Shown here: piece by piece, positions 23,912 to 32,481 of the stretch
Numbering within the stretch: the first letter of the stretch is position 1
Layout: each line of letters begins with the position of its first letter
Source: JACKIC01 sp964392305
GTDB lineage: Bacteria; Planctomycetota; UBA1135; UBA2386
DNA length: 64,000 nucleotides
NCBI GenBank assembly: GCA_964392305.1
Contig: CAYMPV010000006.1
Location: 62,001 to 126,000, forward strand
Direction: 5' to 3'
Notes under the pieces: model-generated
What the model was told of the DNA's origin: nothing
Seen by the model: only the letters and a program-made list of their open reading frames with translations
Database searches by the model: none
Program-made: the position numbers and the translations under genes

Positions 23912-25497
23912 CGCGCTGGACCGACTTCCTGCAGCGCTTGCGCGGCGACGTTCACGAGAGCGACCGCAACCGCTGGCTCGCGATTCTGGGCCTGAACCGG
24001 CAACTCGCCGCGGCCGCGGGGCAGCGTGAGGTGTTGACGGTGCTCGTCGACGAGGCCGTGCGCCTGTTCGGTGCCGAGCGCGGTTTCCTGGTCACGGTGC
24101 AGCCCGGCGTGCCGGGCCAACGCGTCGAAGTCGCGCGCAGCCTCGATCGTGAGCCGATCCACAACGCCGACAAGAAGCTGTCGAGCACGGTGCTCGAGCG
24201 TGCGCTCGCCGGCGATGGCGTGTTCAGCGAAGACGCTCAGGAAGGTGCGCTCAGCGCGGCGCAGAGCATCGCCGACCTGCGTCTGCGTTCGGTGCTGTGC
24301 GTGCCGCTGCGCGTCGGCGACGCGGTGCTCGGCGGCCTCTACCTCGATCATCGGTTCCAGGCCGGCGCGTTCGGCGAGCGCGACCTGCCGTGGCTGCTCG
24401 CGTTCGCCGATCAGGGCGCGATCGTGCTGCACCTGCATCGTCTGCTCGCCGAGAACCGCCAGCATGCCGAGCGGCTGGCGGCGCAGAATCGCGACCTGGT
24501 CGCCACCGTGTTGACCCAGGCCGAAGTTCTCGCCGCGCCCGAGGCGCAGCTGTCGCGCGCCGAACTGCGGCACCCGCTGCCGGCGCTGGTCGGCGAGGCG
24601 CCGGTATTCTTGCGGGCCCTGCAGGTCCTCGATCGGGTCGTCGACACCGACCTGCCCGTGTTGCTGACCGGCGAGAGCGGCACCGGCAAGGGGGTCGCGG
24701 CGAAGGCGCTGCATCTCGCCGGACCGCGGCGGCGCGGCGAGTTCGTGGCGGTGAACGTCGCGGCGATCCCGACCAGCCTGCTCGAGAGCGAACTGTTCGG
24801 GCACGTCAAGGGCGCGTTCACGGGCGCCGACCGCGACCGCGTCGGCCTGTTGCGGCAGGCGGCGGGCGGCACGCTGTTCCTCGACGAGATCACCGAGATG
24901 GACGTCGAGCTGCAGGCGCGTCTGCTGCGCGCCATCGAGTCGCGGCGGGTGCGGCCCGTCGGCGGTGACCGCGAGTTCACGATCGACGCGCGCATCGTCG
25001 CTGCGACCAACCGCGAGCCGCTGCGGGCGATCGCCGACGGCCGGTTGCGTGAGGACCTCTACTTCCGTCTCGCCGTTGTGATCATCCGCCTGCCGCCGCT
25101 GCGCGAACGCCGCGCCGACGTGCCGCACCTGGTCGAGCACTTCCTGCAACGGCTGGCGGCAGCCAGTGGTGGCGCGCCCCGACGCGTGTCGCCTGAGCTG
25201 ATGGCGGCGCTGCGCGCGAGGTCCTGGCCCGGCAACGTGCGGCAGCTCGAGAACGAACTGCAGCGCCTCGTGGCGCTCGCCGGCGGAGGCGAGTTGCGGT
25301 TCGAACAACTCACGCCGGAGAGCGAAGTCGTCGTCGAGGAGTCGGGCCAGTTGCCGGGGCTCGACATGGCCAGCGTCGAACGCTGGGCGATCGCGCGCGC
25401 CATGGCTGCGGCGAACGGCAACAAGGCCGAAGCCGCGCGCCTGCTCGGCATCAGTCGCGGCACGCTCTACGGCAAGTTGGACCGGTCGCCGGGCTGA
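23908..25497 (+). CDS. GAF-domain sigma54-dependent transcriptional activator
   Basis: 529 residues from ATG 23908, overlapping the previous stop (ATGA). Residues about 25-190 form a GAF domain (VLVDEAVRLFGAERGFLVTV ... LRLRSVLCVPLRVGDAVLGG), so activity is likely set by a small ligand or cofactor rather than by phosphorylation. The AAA+ core has GESGTGKG (about 255), the sigma54-contact loop ELFGHVKGAFTGAD (about 302), GTLFLDEITEMD, the arginine-finger region FRLAVVIIRLPPLRERR, and WPGNVRQLENEL. A Fis-type helix-turn-helix ends the protein (NKAEAARLLGISRGTLYGKL). All residues for sigma54 activation are present. No sensor kinase is adjacent. Its target genes are unknown; the NifU-like neighbour suggests an iron-sulfur or redox signal. 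Confidence 0.92.
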   Translation: MTRWTDFLQRLRGDVHESDRNRWLAILGLNRQLAAAAGQREVLTVLVDEAVRLFGAERGFLVTVQPGVPGQRVEVARSLDREPIHNADKKLSSTVLERALAGDGVFSEDAQEGALSAAQSIADLRLRSVLCVPLRVGDAVLGGLYLDHRFQAGAFGERDLPWLLAFADQGAIVLHLHRLLAENRQHAERLAAQNRDLVATVLTQAEVLAAPEAQLSRAELRHPLPALVGEAPVFLRALQVLDRVVDTDLPVLLTGESGTGKGVAAKALHLAGPRRRGEFVAVNVAAIPTSLLESELFGHVKGAFTGADRDRVGLLRQAAGGTLFLDEITEMDVELQARLLRAIESRRVRPVGGDREFTIDARIVAATNREPLRAIADGRLREDLYFRLAVVIIRLPPLRERRADVPHLVEHFLQRLAAASGGAPRRVSPELMAALRARSWPGNVRQLENELQRLVALAGGGELRFEQLTPESEVVVEESGQLPGLDMASVERWAIARAMAAANGNKAEAARLLGISRGTLYGKLDRSPG

Positions 25498-25662
25498 TCG
25501 CGCTGCTCGCAGGGGCTGGCGGTGGGTTGCAGGTGTTCAAGAACTGCACACATGTGCCCGGATCGGGCGTTGTGGCGAGCCGCATCGGCGTCCGTAAGTT
25601 CGGGAACGGCAATCACCTGGCGCCTGTGTCGCGTTTGGTATCCCGGTTGCACTTCGCGCCGC

Positions 25663-27513
25663 GTGCGGCCCTCCTTCCCGTTCCTGCTGTGTTTGTGCGC
25701 CGGCTCCGCGCTGGCTCAGGGACCTGGTACGGCACAGGCGCCGCTGCGGCTCGTCGATCGGATCGAAGCGCCGATGTTGTACCTGTCACTCGAGGGCGAC
25801 CCGGCCCTCGAAGGCGACAGGGCCCTCGAAGGCGACAGGGCCCTCGAAGGCGACAGGGCCCTCGAAGGCGACAGGGCCCTCGAAGGCGACCGGGCCAAGA
25901 GTGAGGCCCCTGGGCCCGTGCACCGGCTGCTGGCCGATCCGGCGCTCGACTCGCTGCTGGGTCGTTCGCAGGCCGGAGCCGGCCGCGAAACGCCGAGTGA
26001 TGACGCGCCGAGCGATTCCGCTGGCCGGGCCTTGGCGTTGGTGCGCGGCGTGTTGGCGCGCAGCGCCGGTGACGTCGAACTCGCGTTGACCGGCATCGTG
26101 CCGAACGGTGGCCAACCGTTGCTGGTGTTGCGCGCCCGGCTGCGGCACGACGAAGCCGGTCGCATGGCCGAGTTGCTGGCCGGTCCCGATCTGGCCACGC
26201 GGCAGCGGGTGCTGGGCGCGACCCAGACCTACAGCTTGCGTCAGAGGACAGGTGACGGCACTGGTGACGCGGTCGGCGGACGGGTCGAGTTGGCGGTCGT
26301 CGGCGACGACCTCATCGTCGCCAACGACGGTACCGCGATGCAGGAACTGTTGGTGCCGCAGCCTGCGGTCACGGCGGCGACGCCGGTTCGCAAGGTGCTG
26401 TCCGCCGACCCGAGCTTCAACCGACTCAAAGCGCAGCTGGCGGCCGGTCCTGGATCCCTGGTGTTCTACGGCGATTGGCAGCGCCTCAGCCGTCGGCTGC
26501 AGGCGAGCGCCGAAGGGGTGCCGCAGGCCGTGTTGTCCTGGAGCGGTCTCGACGACGCGCGCACGGTGATGGCGGCGGTGGCGGGCGAAGGCGCGAACTT
26601 CACCGGCACGATGCTGCTCGACTTCGAAGTGGCGCCGGGTGCCGCGCGTGGCCCGCAGTTCGACGGTCCGCAGTTCGACGGCTGGTTCGCCGCGACCGAA
26701 TCGGTTCCCGCGCGCACGCTGCTGCCGACACTGCCACCCGGCGGACTGGGCGGCATGGTGATGGCGGTCGACCTGGCACAGATTGCGCAACGATCACCGC
26801 GCGGCGCGCACATGCTGCACCAGATCGGTCACGCCTTCGACGTCTTCGGTCTCGACTTCGAGCGTAAGGTGCTCGGGCGGCTCGGCACCGGAAGCACGGT
26901 GCAGCTGTTGTTCCGCGAGGCCGAGGGTGCGCCGGAGATCGTCTCGGTCTACTCGCTGCGCGCCAAGAGCAAACAGGCCGCGAGCGCGTTGTTCGGCGAT
27001 CTGCGGCGTTCGGTCGAGAGCCACGGCATGGGCAAATTGTTGCCCGCGCGCGGCCGCAGCGGTGTCGAAGTGCTCGAGCTGTATCACCTGCACGGCAAAC
27101 ATCGCCGCGATGGCGGACGTGGCGAGGGGGCCGAACCACCGGCGGTCCTTCCCGAGCATCGCGATGCATCCGTTTTCGTCGCGGTCTTCGAAGACACGGT
27201 GTTGCTCGGCGCCGATGCCGACACCCTGGCGGTGGTGTTCGACGAATACCGGCGCAGCGCCCGCACGCGCGTCAAGCGTGATGCAGCTGTCACCAAGGCC
27301 GTCGCGACGATCGGCGGCGACAAGGTCGCCGGCCTGTTCGACGTCGACCTGCGACCGTTGTTCGAACGCATCGCCAGCCAGCTCACTGGTCGCGATGGCG
27401 GTGTCGAGACCATCGATCTCTCTCGCATTCCGCAGCGCCACACCGGTTACCTCGACGTGCAGCCGCGCGCCGACGGCGTCGTACTGCGAATTCGTGTGTT
27501 GTCGGCGCGGTAG
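25663..27513 (+). CDS. Secreted DUF3352-like protein with hexapeptide repeats
   Basis: 616 residues from GTG 25663, chosen because a signal peptide follows at once (RPSFPFLLCLCAGSALAQ). Residues about 45-77 contain five tandem ALEGDR-type units encoded by an 18-base repeat. The remainder resembles the first gene of the window in layout: alternating alpha/beta stretches with FYGDWQRLSRRLQASA, GGLGGMVMAVDLAQIAQRSP and EDTVLLGADADTLAVVFDEY. No catalytic motifs. Such proteins are common and uncharacterised in Planctomycetota. It may sense or bind something in the envelope; this is guesswork. Confidence 0.75.
   Translation: MRPSFPFLLCLCAGSALAQGPGTAQAPLRLVDRIEAPMLYLSLEGDPALEGDRALEGDRALEGDRALEGDRALEGDRAKSEAPGPVHRLLADPALDSLLGRSQAGAGRETPSDDAPSDSAGRALALVRGVLARSAGDVELALTGIVPNGGQPLLVLRARLRHDEAGRMAELLAGPDLATRQRVLGATQTYSLRQRTGDGTGDAVGGRVELAVVGDDLIVANDGTAMQELLVPQPAVTAATPVRKVLSADPSFNRLKAQLAAGPGSLVFYGDWQRLSRRLQASAEGVPQAVLSWSGLDDARTVMAAVAGEGANFTGTMLLDFEVAPGAARGPQFDGPQFDGWFAATESVPARTLLPTLPPGGLGGMVMAVDLAQIAQRSPRGAHMLHQIGHAFDVFGLDFERKVLGRLGTGSTVQLLFREAEGAPEIVSVYSLRAKSKQAASALFGDLRRSVESHGMGKLLPARGRSGVEVLELYHLHGKHRRDGGRGEGAEPPAVLPEHRDASVFVAVFEDTVLLGADADTLAVVFDEYRRSARTRVKRDAAVTKAVATIGGDKVAGLFDVDLRPLFERIASQLTGRDGGVETIDLSRIPQRHTGYLDVQPRADGVVLRIRVLSAR
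25804..25893 (+). repeat. Five tandem 18-base repeats, in frame
   Basis: Unit GCCCTCGAAGGCGACAGG at 25804, 25822, 25840 and 25858 with perfect identity; the fifth (25876-25893) has ACCGG for ACAGG. A degenerate partial unit (CTCGAGGGCGACCCG) precedes them. Each unit encodes ALEGDR, so copy-number change keeps the frame. Confidence 0.97.
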
Positions 27514-27661
27514 CCGTTACCGGCGTCCCCGCTCCCGTTCTTTCTCACAATCAGGACCCGTCGGCGCCTCGCGCCGATCGATCGCATTCTTTTGCGTCAC
27601 CTTCGCTCACGCGGTGGTGGCGCAAACGAGTGCACGGAGACGGTCATGGCGTCGACCCCCA

Positions 27662-27793
27662 AACTTGGGGCAGGCAAAGGAGTCGTCACCGTGATGCCGC
27701 GTGTGTTGCGCGGCCCGTGCACTCGACCCTTATTCGGGCGCATGGCCTACCTGGCCGTGCCTTTCGTTCCTCCAACTTGGGGCAGGCAAGGGA
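27662..27793 (+). repeat. Direct repeat AACTTGGGGCAGGCAAnGGA, two copies
   Basis: Copies at 27662-27681 and 27774-27793, differing at one base (A/G), 112 bases apart. The centre CCAAnTTGG has dyad symmetry in both copies (CCCCAA-AC-TTGGGG in the first), so a protein-binding site is an alternative to an RNA element. Confidence 0.85.
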
Positions 27794-27825
27794 ACGAGGG
27801 GGACGGCTCCACGCAAAGGCGCGTG

Positions 27826-27848
27826 GGGGCCATGCGCCCCGTTTTTTT
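27826..27848 (+). terminator. Intrinsic terminator with T7 tract
   Basis: Stem GGGGC/GCCCC with CATGC loop (27826-27840), then G and seven Ts (27842-27848). This is the only textbook T-tract in the window. It lies 313 bases beyond the previous stop codon and 148 before lon, so it ends either a long 3' UTR or a separate small transcript. Confidence 0.75.
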
Positions 27849-27995
27849 CTCGGCATGCCGGTCGAGTCGCAGCGGTGGTCCTTGTGAGTAGGTGCCGCGG
27901 CGTGAGCAGGCACCGCGGGGCGGAGTCGCGCGGTCGGTGGTTCGCAGTGGGGCGATGACTTCCCCTCGCCGCACCGGCACCCTACAACCCGTGCC

Positions 27996-30599
27996 ATGAG
28001 TTCTCAGGAGCCGAAAGATCCGGCCGTCGAGGAAGACCCCAAGCAGCCGGATGCCGATACGACAGCCGGTCCCGGTGTCGTCGTCGAGAACGGCCGCGGC
28101 GCGGTGATGGTGCAGGACCAGTTGCCGGACACGATGTTCGTGTTCCCGCTGCGCAGCGCGGTCCCGTTCCCCAACCTGATGATGCCGCTGCTGCTCGACT
28201 CGGAGACAGCGCGGGACATCGTCGCCAAGGCCGAGGCGCACAACGGCCATCTGCTGCTGGTGCTGCAGCGCGACCCCGAGCAGCCGCCGCGCGGCCTCGA
28301 CGATCTGCACGACGTCGGCGTGGTGACGCGCATCCTGCGCACGCTCAAGCTGCCCGATGGTGGCATGTCGGCGATGACCCAGGGGCTGCGGCGTGCGAAG
28401 GTGCACAAGCTCGTGCGGCAGAAGCCGCACATGGTCGTGCGGGTCAAGGAGGCCGTCGAGATCCCCGCGCACGGGGACCGGGCCGCGTCGCTGTTCCGTC
28501 TGTTGCAGAAGCAGCTGCGTCTGCTCGCCGAGGTCCAGGATCAAGTCGACACCGGCTTCGCCACTGCGTTGCTGAACGTCGAGGATCCCGGGCAGCTCGC
28601 CGACTTCACGGGCGGCATCGTGCGTAAGGTCGAGGATCGCCAGCGCCTGTTGAGCGCCGTCGACGTCGAACAGCGCCTGGATCTGGCGCTGCAGTTCGCG
28701 ATGGCCGAGACCGAGCTCGCCGAACTCGACAAGAAGATCCAGGCCGAGATCCGCGACAAGGCCGAGAAGGCGCAGAAGGACTACTTCCTGCGGGAGCAGC
28801 TCAAGATCATCCGGCGCGAACTCGGCGAGGAGAAGGACCCGCGCGCGCTCGAGATCGATCGTCTCGAGGAAGCGATCGCCAAGGCGCAGCTGCCGGAGGC
28901 GGCTGATCGCCGCGCCAAGGAGGAGTTGGTGCGGCTCAAGACCACGCCCGGCGAGTCGGCCGAGTACGGGGTGATCCGCAACTACCTCGATTGGTTGACG
29001 AGCTTGCCGTGGTCGGTGTCCACGACCGACAACGCCGACCCGGATCACGCCAGCCGCGTGCTCGACGACGACCACTACGGACTCGACGAGGTCAAACAAC
29101 GCATCCTCGAGTTCCTCGCCGTGCGCAAGTTGCGACCGGGCCACCAGGGCTCGATCCTGTGCTTCTCGGGACCGCCCGGGGTCGGCAAGACCAGTCTGGG
29201 CCGCAGCATCGCCCGCGCGATGGGCCGCAAGTTCTGGCGGTTCTCGCTCGGCGGCATGCGCGACGAAGCGGAGATCAAGGGGCACCGCCGCACCTACATC
29301 GGCTCGATGCCCGGTCGCATCCTGCAGGGCCTGAAGGTCACTGGCAGCAACAACCCGGTGCTGCTGCTCGACGAGATCGACAAGCTCGGCAGCGACTTCC
29401 GCGGTGACCCGAGCTCGGCGTTGCTCGAAGTGCTCGATCCCGAGCAGAACCACAACTTCCTCGATCATTACCTCGACGTCCCGTTCGACCTGTCGAAGGT
29501 GATGTTCCTGGCCACGGCGAACGTGCTGTCACAGATTCCCGAGCCGCTGCGCGACCGCATGGAGATCATCGAGATCCCCGGTTACCTGCTCGAAGAGAAG
29601 GTCGAGATCGCGCGTCGGCACCTCCTGCCCAAGCAGCTCGAGCGGCACGGGCTCACCAGCCGGAACCTGTCGGTGCCGCAGGTGGTGCTCAAGCGTGTCA
29701 TCGCCGAATACACGCGCGAAGCCGGTGTGCGCGGCCTCGACAAGGTCCTGCAGCGGCTGTGCCGCAAGTCCGCGCTCGGTGTCGCCAAGGGCGGCAAGGG
29801 TCCGCAGAAGCTCAGCTTCGCCGAGATGGAGTCGATGCTCGGCAGGGCGCGCTTCAAGCCCGAGGAACGTCGCAAGAAGATGCTGCCCGGCGTCGCGCAG
29901 GGGCTGGCGTGGACACCGGTCGGCGGCGACGTGCTCTACATCGAGGCGGTCACGAGCAGGGGCAAGGGCAGCATGCAGCTGACCGGCAGCCTCGGCGACG
30001 TGATGAGTGAGTCGGCACGCCTGGCGCTCAGCTACCTCAAGAGCCGCGCCGCGCGTTTCGGCATCGACCTCAAGAAGCTCGGCGAGATGGACCTGCACCT
30101 GCACTTCCCCGCCGGCGCGATCCGCAAGGACGGCCCGTCGGCGGGCATCGCGATCGCCTGCGCGTTCGTCGGTTGTCTGTCGGGCAAGCCGATGCCCGGC
30201 GATCTGGCGATGACCGGCGAACTGACCGTCGTCGGCGAGGTGTTGCCGATCGGTGGCGTGCGCGAGAAGGTGCTCGCGGCGAAGAACTTCGGCCTGTCGC
30301 GCGTGATCCTGCCCAAGGGCAACGAGCCCGATGTGCTCGAGCTCAAGAAGGACCTCTTGGAGGGGCTGCAGGTGCTCTACGTCGAGCGCTTCGAGCAGGT
30401 GTTCGACCTGTGCTTCGGCCGGACCCCGAGTTCAGATGACCCGCGCGGCAGGCGACCGGCGGTGAAGCAGGCTGGCAAGAAGGCTGCGAAGAAGCCGACG
30501 AAGAAGCCGACGAAGAAGCCGGCGAACAAGCAGGCGACGAAGCCCGCGAAGAAGGCCGTTCCGAAGCGCGCCGCGTCGCGTGGCAAGGCCGTCCGATAA
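27996..30599 (+). CDS. lon: Lon protease with Lys/Pro-rich C-terminal tail
   Basis: 867 residues. ATP-dependent cytosolic protease for damaged and regulatory proteins. N-terminal LON domain (about 45-240, starting LPDTMFVFPLRSAVPFPNLM), coiled-coil link (KAQKDYFLREQLKIIRRELG), AAA+ core with Walker A GPPGVGKTS at about 392, and Walker B LLLDEIDKLG. The catalytic dyad is Ser715 (KDGPSAGIA) and Lys758 (VREKVLAAKN), with the family's usual 43-residue spacing. After about residue 820 comes a tail of roughly 45 residues built of KKP, KKA and KPT units, like histone H1 or bacterial H1-like proteins; it is absent from standard Lon and could bind DNA or RNA. Start ATG 27996 has no Shine-Dalgarno but a TACAAC box seven bases upstream. 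Confidence 0.95.
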   Translation: MSSQEPKDPAVEEDPKQPDADTTAGPGVVVENGRGAVMVQDQLPDTMFVFPLRSAVPFPNLMMPLLLDSETARDIVAKAEAHNGHLLLVLQRDPEQPPRGLDDLHDVGVVTRILRTLKLPDGGMSAMTQGLRRAKVHKLVRQKPHMVVRVKEAVEIPAHGDRAASLFRLLQKQLRLLAEVQDQVDTGFATALLNVEDPGQLADFTGGIVRKVEDRQRLLSAVDVEQRLDLALQFAMAETELAELDKKIQAEIRDKAEKAQKDYFLREQLKIIRRELGEEKDPRALEIDRLEEAIAKAQLPEAADRRAKEELVRLKTTPGESAEYGVIRNYLDWLTSLPWSVSTTDNADPDHASRVLDDDHYGLDEVKQRILEFLAVRKLRPGHQGSILCFSGPPGVGKTSLGRSIARAMGRKFWRFSLGGMRDEAEIKGHRRTYIGSMPGRILQGLKVTGSNNPVLLLDEIDKLGSDFRGDPSSALLEVLDPEQNHNFLDHYLDVPFDLSKVMFLATANVLSQIPEPLRDRMEIIEIPGYLLEEKVEIARRHLLPKQLERHGLTSRNLSVPQVVLKRVIAEYTREAGVRGLDKVLQRLCRKSALGVAKGGKGPQKLSFAEMESMLGRARFKPEERRKKMLPGVAQGLAWTPVGGDVLYIEAVTSRGKGSMQLTGSLGDVMSESARLALSYLKSRAARFGIDLKKLGEMDLHLHFPAGAIRKDGPSAGIAIACAFVGCLSGKPMPGDLAMTGELTVVGEVLPIGGVREKVLAAKNFGLSRVILPKGNEPDVLELKKDLLEGLQVLYVERFEQVFDLCFGRTPSSDDPRGRRPAVKQAGKKAAKKPTKKPTKKPANKQATKPAKKAVPKRAASRGKAVR

Positions 30600-30690
30600 G
30601 TCCGGCGACTCGCGCGCTGCTGCGCAGCGATGTTGCCGTCGTGTGCTGGGGCCTTGTCGGATCACCGTCGATCCTCTGCAATGCCTCGCC

Positions 30691-32448
30691 ATGCAGGGTG
30701 CACGTGCGATGGGGTTGCTCACGGTCCTGTGGCTGGTCCTCGGCGCCGCGACGGCGCAGGAACGGCGGCCGCTCGTCGGTCGTGTGGTCGGCGCCGGTGG
30801 CGAGCCTCTCGCCGGAGCCGAGGTCACGCTCGCGCACGCCCTCTACGCAACCGCCGGTGGCACCGAGGTCGACGTGGTGCGAGCGGTCAGCGATGCGCGC
30901 GGCTACTTCGTGGCCAAGTTGCTGTCGCAGCAGGTCCATTCGGCTTGGGCCGTGTCGCGTGCCGGCGATGGCGCGGCGCTGGTCAGCTCCATCGTCGAAG
31001 ACGTGGCGGCCGGCGGTCGTGCGCAATTGCGCTGTGTCACCGCGGTTGGCGTGCGGCACGTTCGCTGCGAGGGGCTTGCGGCGTGGAAGACGCGCGGCCC
31101 TCTGCGACTGCAGGTCGGGCCGGCCAGCGCCAACGCGGTGCGCATCGACGTCGGTGAGGACGGCGTCATCCCGCCGCTGCCGCGGGAACTGATCGCCTAC
31201 GCGATCGACCCGCAGGGCGGGATCGTGGCCCAGCAACGCCTCGCCGCCGACATCGACGAAATGCCGTTCGAACTGCCGGGGCCGATGGTGCGCCAGCTGC
31301 AGGTGCGCGATCCGAGTGGCCGACCGGTGGTAGGGGCTGAGGTGTTCCATTGTGTCGACAATCCGGTAGGCACGGCGGGGGTCGGCCTGTTCGACCGCGA
31401 TCGGTTGCCGCGCGAACGTCTCGTTGCGCACACCGACGCCGAGGGCCGCGCCATCTGCATCGTGCCTCAGTTGCGGCATTCCCCGCTCGTGCTCGAGGTG
31501 CGCCAGACGGGTTTTGCGGCCGGGTTCTTGCAGGAATCGCCGCAGGGGGAGGTGTTCGTGATCGATCGCCGGCGGCCGGCCTGCGGTGAGGAGCCCATTG
31601 CCGTCGAGTTGCAGCCCGCGGCTCACCTGCAGGTGTTGCGCAACGGCGCTGCAGTCGTCGGCGCGAAGCTGCAGGTGCTCGCGATCTTCACGGCCGGTGC
31701 CACCTGCGAAAGGGCCGTGAGCGTGCGCACCGACGTCGCCGGCATGACGGCATTGCCGCTGCGTGCTGACCCGGCGCAGGCCATGGTGCAGGTCGCCGCC
31801 ACGGGCCGTCAACCCGAGGCCTTCGTGCGCATGAACTGGTCGGCAGGCGCGGTCAGCAAGCTGCACCTCGACTGCCTGCGCAGCCTGTCGTTGCAGGTGC
31901 TCGACGAGAGCGGCGGTCCGGCTGCCGGTCTGGCCGGCGTGATCGTGCCGGTCGGTGCTGGCAACGCCGTCAAACTGCGTGCGCCGATCAGCACGGATCA
32001 GGCCGGCCGTTGCGAACGCCTGCTCGGCGGAGATCGTTGGCTGCTGCTGTTCGCGGACGCCGATCGCTGGCTCCGGGTCGACGTGCCCGAGCATCGGCAG
32101 GCGGCATCGCGCACGGTGACGATGACCGTCCAGTGTCGACCGAACGCCAAGGGGCGGCTGCAGTTCCTCGATGCCGCCAGCAAACCGATCGCCGGTGAAG
32201 TCGTGACGGACCTCGGTATCGGCAGCAGTGTCGTCTGGGCCGCTGGCGACGGCGCGCAGCAGATCTGGAACCAGCTGGTACCAGGTATCAACAAGCGGCT
32301 GGCGCAGCGCTGCGTCAGCGACGACAGGGGGATGCTGGAATTCCCGTTGATCGACCAGGCCGACGCGACGTGGTGGGTGCAGACCGTGCACACGCCGGCG
32401 CGCTACGAAGTCGGCAACGGCAGGCTGCAGGTCGTCCGGCGCCCCTGA
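30691..32448 (+). CDS. Secreted protein with carboxypeptidase-regulatory-like domains
   Basis: 585 residues from ATG 30691 (ATG 30709 also possible). Signal peptide MGLLTVLWLVLGAATAQ. Several beta-sandwich units of the carboxypeptidase regulatory-like kind follow: GRVVGAGGEPLAGAEVTLAH...SDARGYFVAKLL, LQVRDPSGRPVVGAEVFHC...TDAEGRAICIVPQL, and LQVLDESGGPAAGLAGVIVP...STDQAGRCERLL, each with the 'G-x-P-hxGaxV ... T-D-x-x-G-x' pattern. No enzyme domain is seen. It probably acts outside the cytoplasmic membrane as an adhesive or structural protein. It starts 91 bases after lon on the same strand. Confidence 0.8.
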   Translation: MQGARAMGLLTVLWLVLGAATAQERRPLVGRVVGAGGEPLAGAEVTLAHALYATAGGTEVDVVRAVSDARGYFVAKLLSQQVHSAWAVSRAGDGAALVSSIVEDVAAGGRAQLRCVTAVGVRHVRCEGLAAWKTRGPLRLQVGPASANAVRIDVGEDGVIPPLPRELIAYAIDPQGGIVAQQRLAADIDEMPFELPGPMVRQLQVRDPSGRPVVGAEVFHCVDNPVGTAGVGLFDRDRLPRERLVAHTDAEGRAICIVPQLRHSPLVLEVRQTGFAAGFLQESPQGEVFVIDRRRPACGEEPIAVELQPAAHLQVLRNGAAVVGAKLQVLAIFTAGATCERAVSVRTDVAGMTALPLRADPAQAMVQVAATGRQPEAFVRMNWSAGAVSKLHLDCLRSLSLQVLDESGGPAAGLAGVIVPVGAGNAVKLRAPISTDQAGRCERLLGGDRWLLLFADADRWLRVDVPEHRQAASRTVTMTVQCRPNAKGRLQFLDAASKPIAGEVVTDLGIGSSVVWAAGDGAQQIWNQLVPGINKRLAQRCVSDDRGMLEFPLIDQADATWWVQTVHTPARYEVGNGRLQVVRRP

Positions 32449-32481
32449 CGGCTGCGCGGCGACGACCCTGCTGGTAGTCGG

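Larger units (their letters stand above)
27514..27995. other. 482-base gap with duplicated motif, candidate structured RNA
   Basis: No credible gene. A hairpin TCGGCGC/GCGCCGA (27561-27577) lies soon after the upstream stop. A 20-base motif, AACTTGGGGCAGGCAAnGGA, occurs twice (27662-27681 and 27774-27793), each lying in the loop of an imperfect hairpin; the second is closed by TCGTTCC/GGAACGA (27764-27770 / 27791-27797). A hairpin with seven Ts follows at 27826-27848. The last 150 bases carry a TACAAC box (27983-27988) seven bases before the lon start. The arrangement motif-motif-terminator is compatible with a small RNA or an attenuator. Confidence 0.45.

Noticed and set aside
25804..25893. 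CRISPR-like tandem repeat
   Set aside because: Units abut with no spacers and are in frame within a gene; it is a coding minisatellite.
27592..27891. Small frames through the duplicated motif before lon
   Set aside because: Three different frames all stay open only because of base composition; no ribosome-binding site and no resemblance to proteins.
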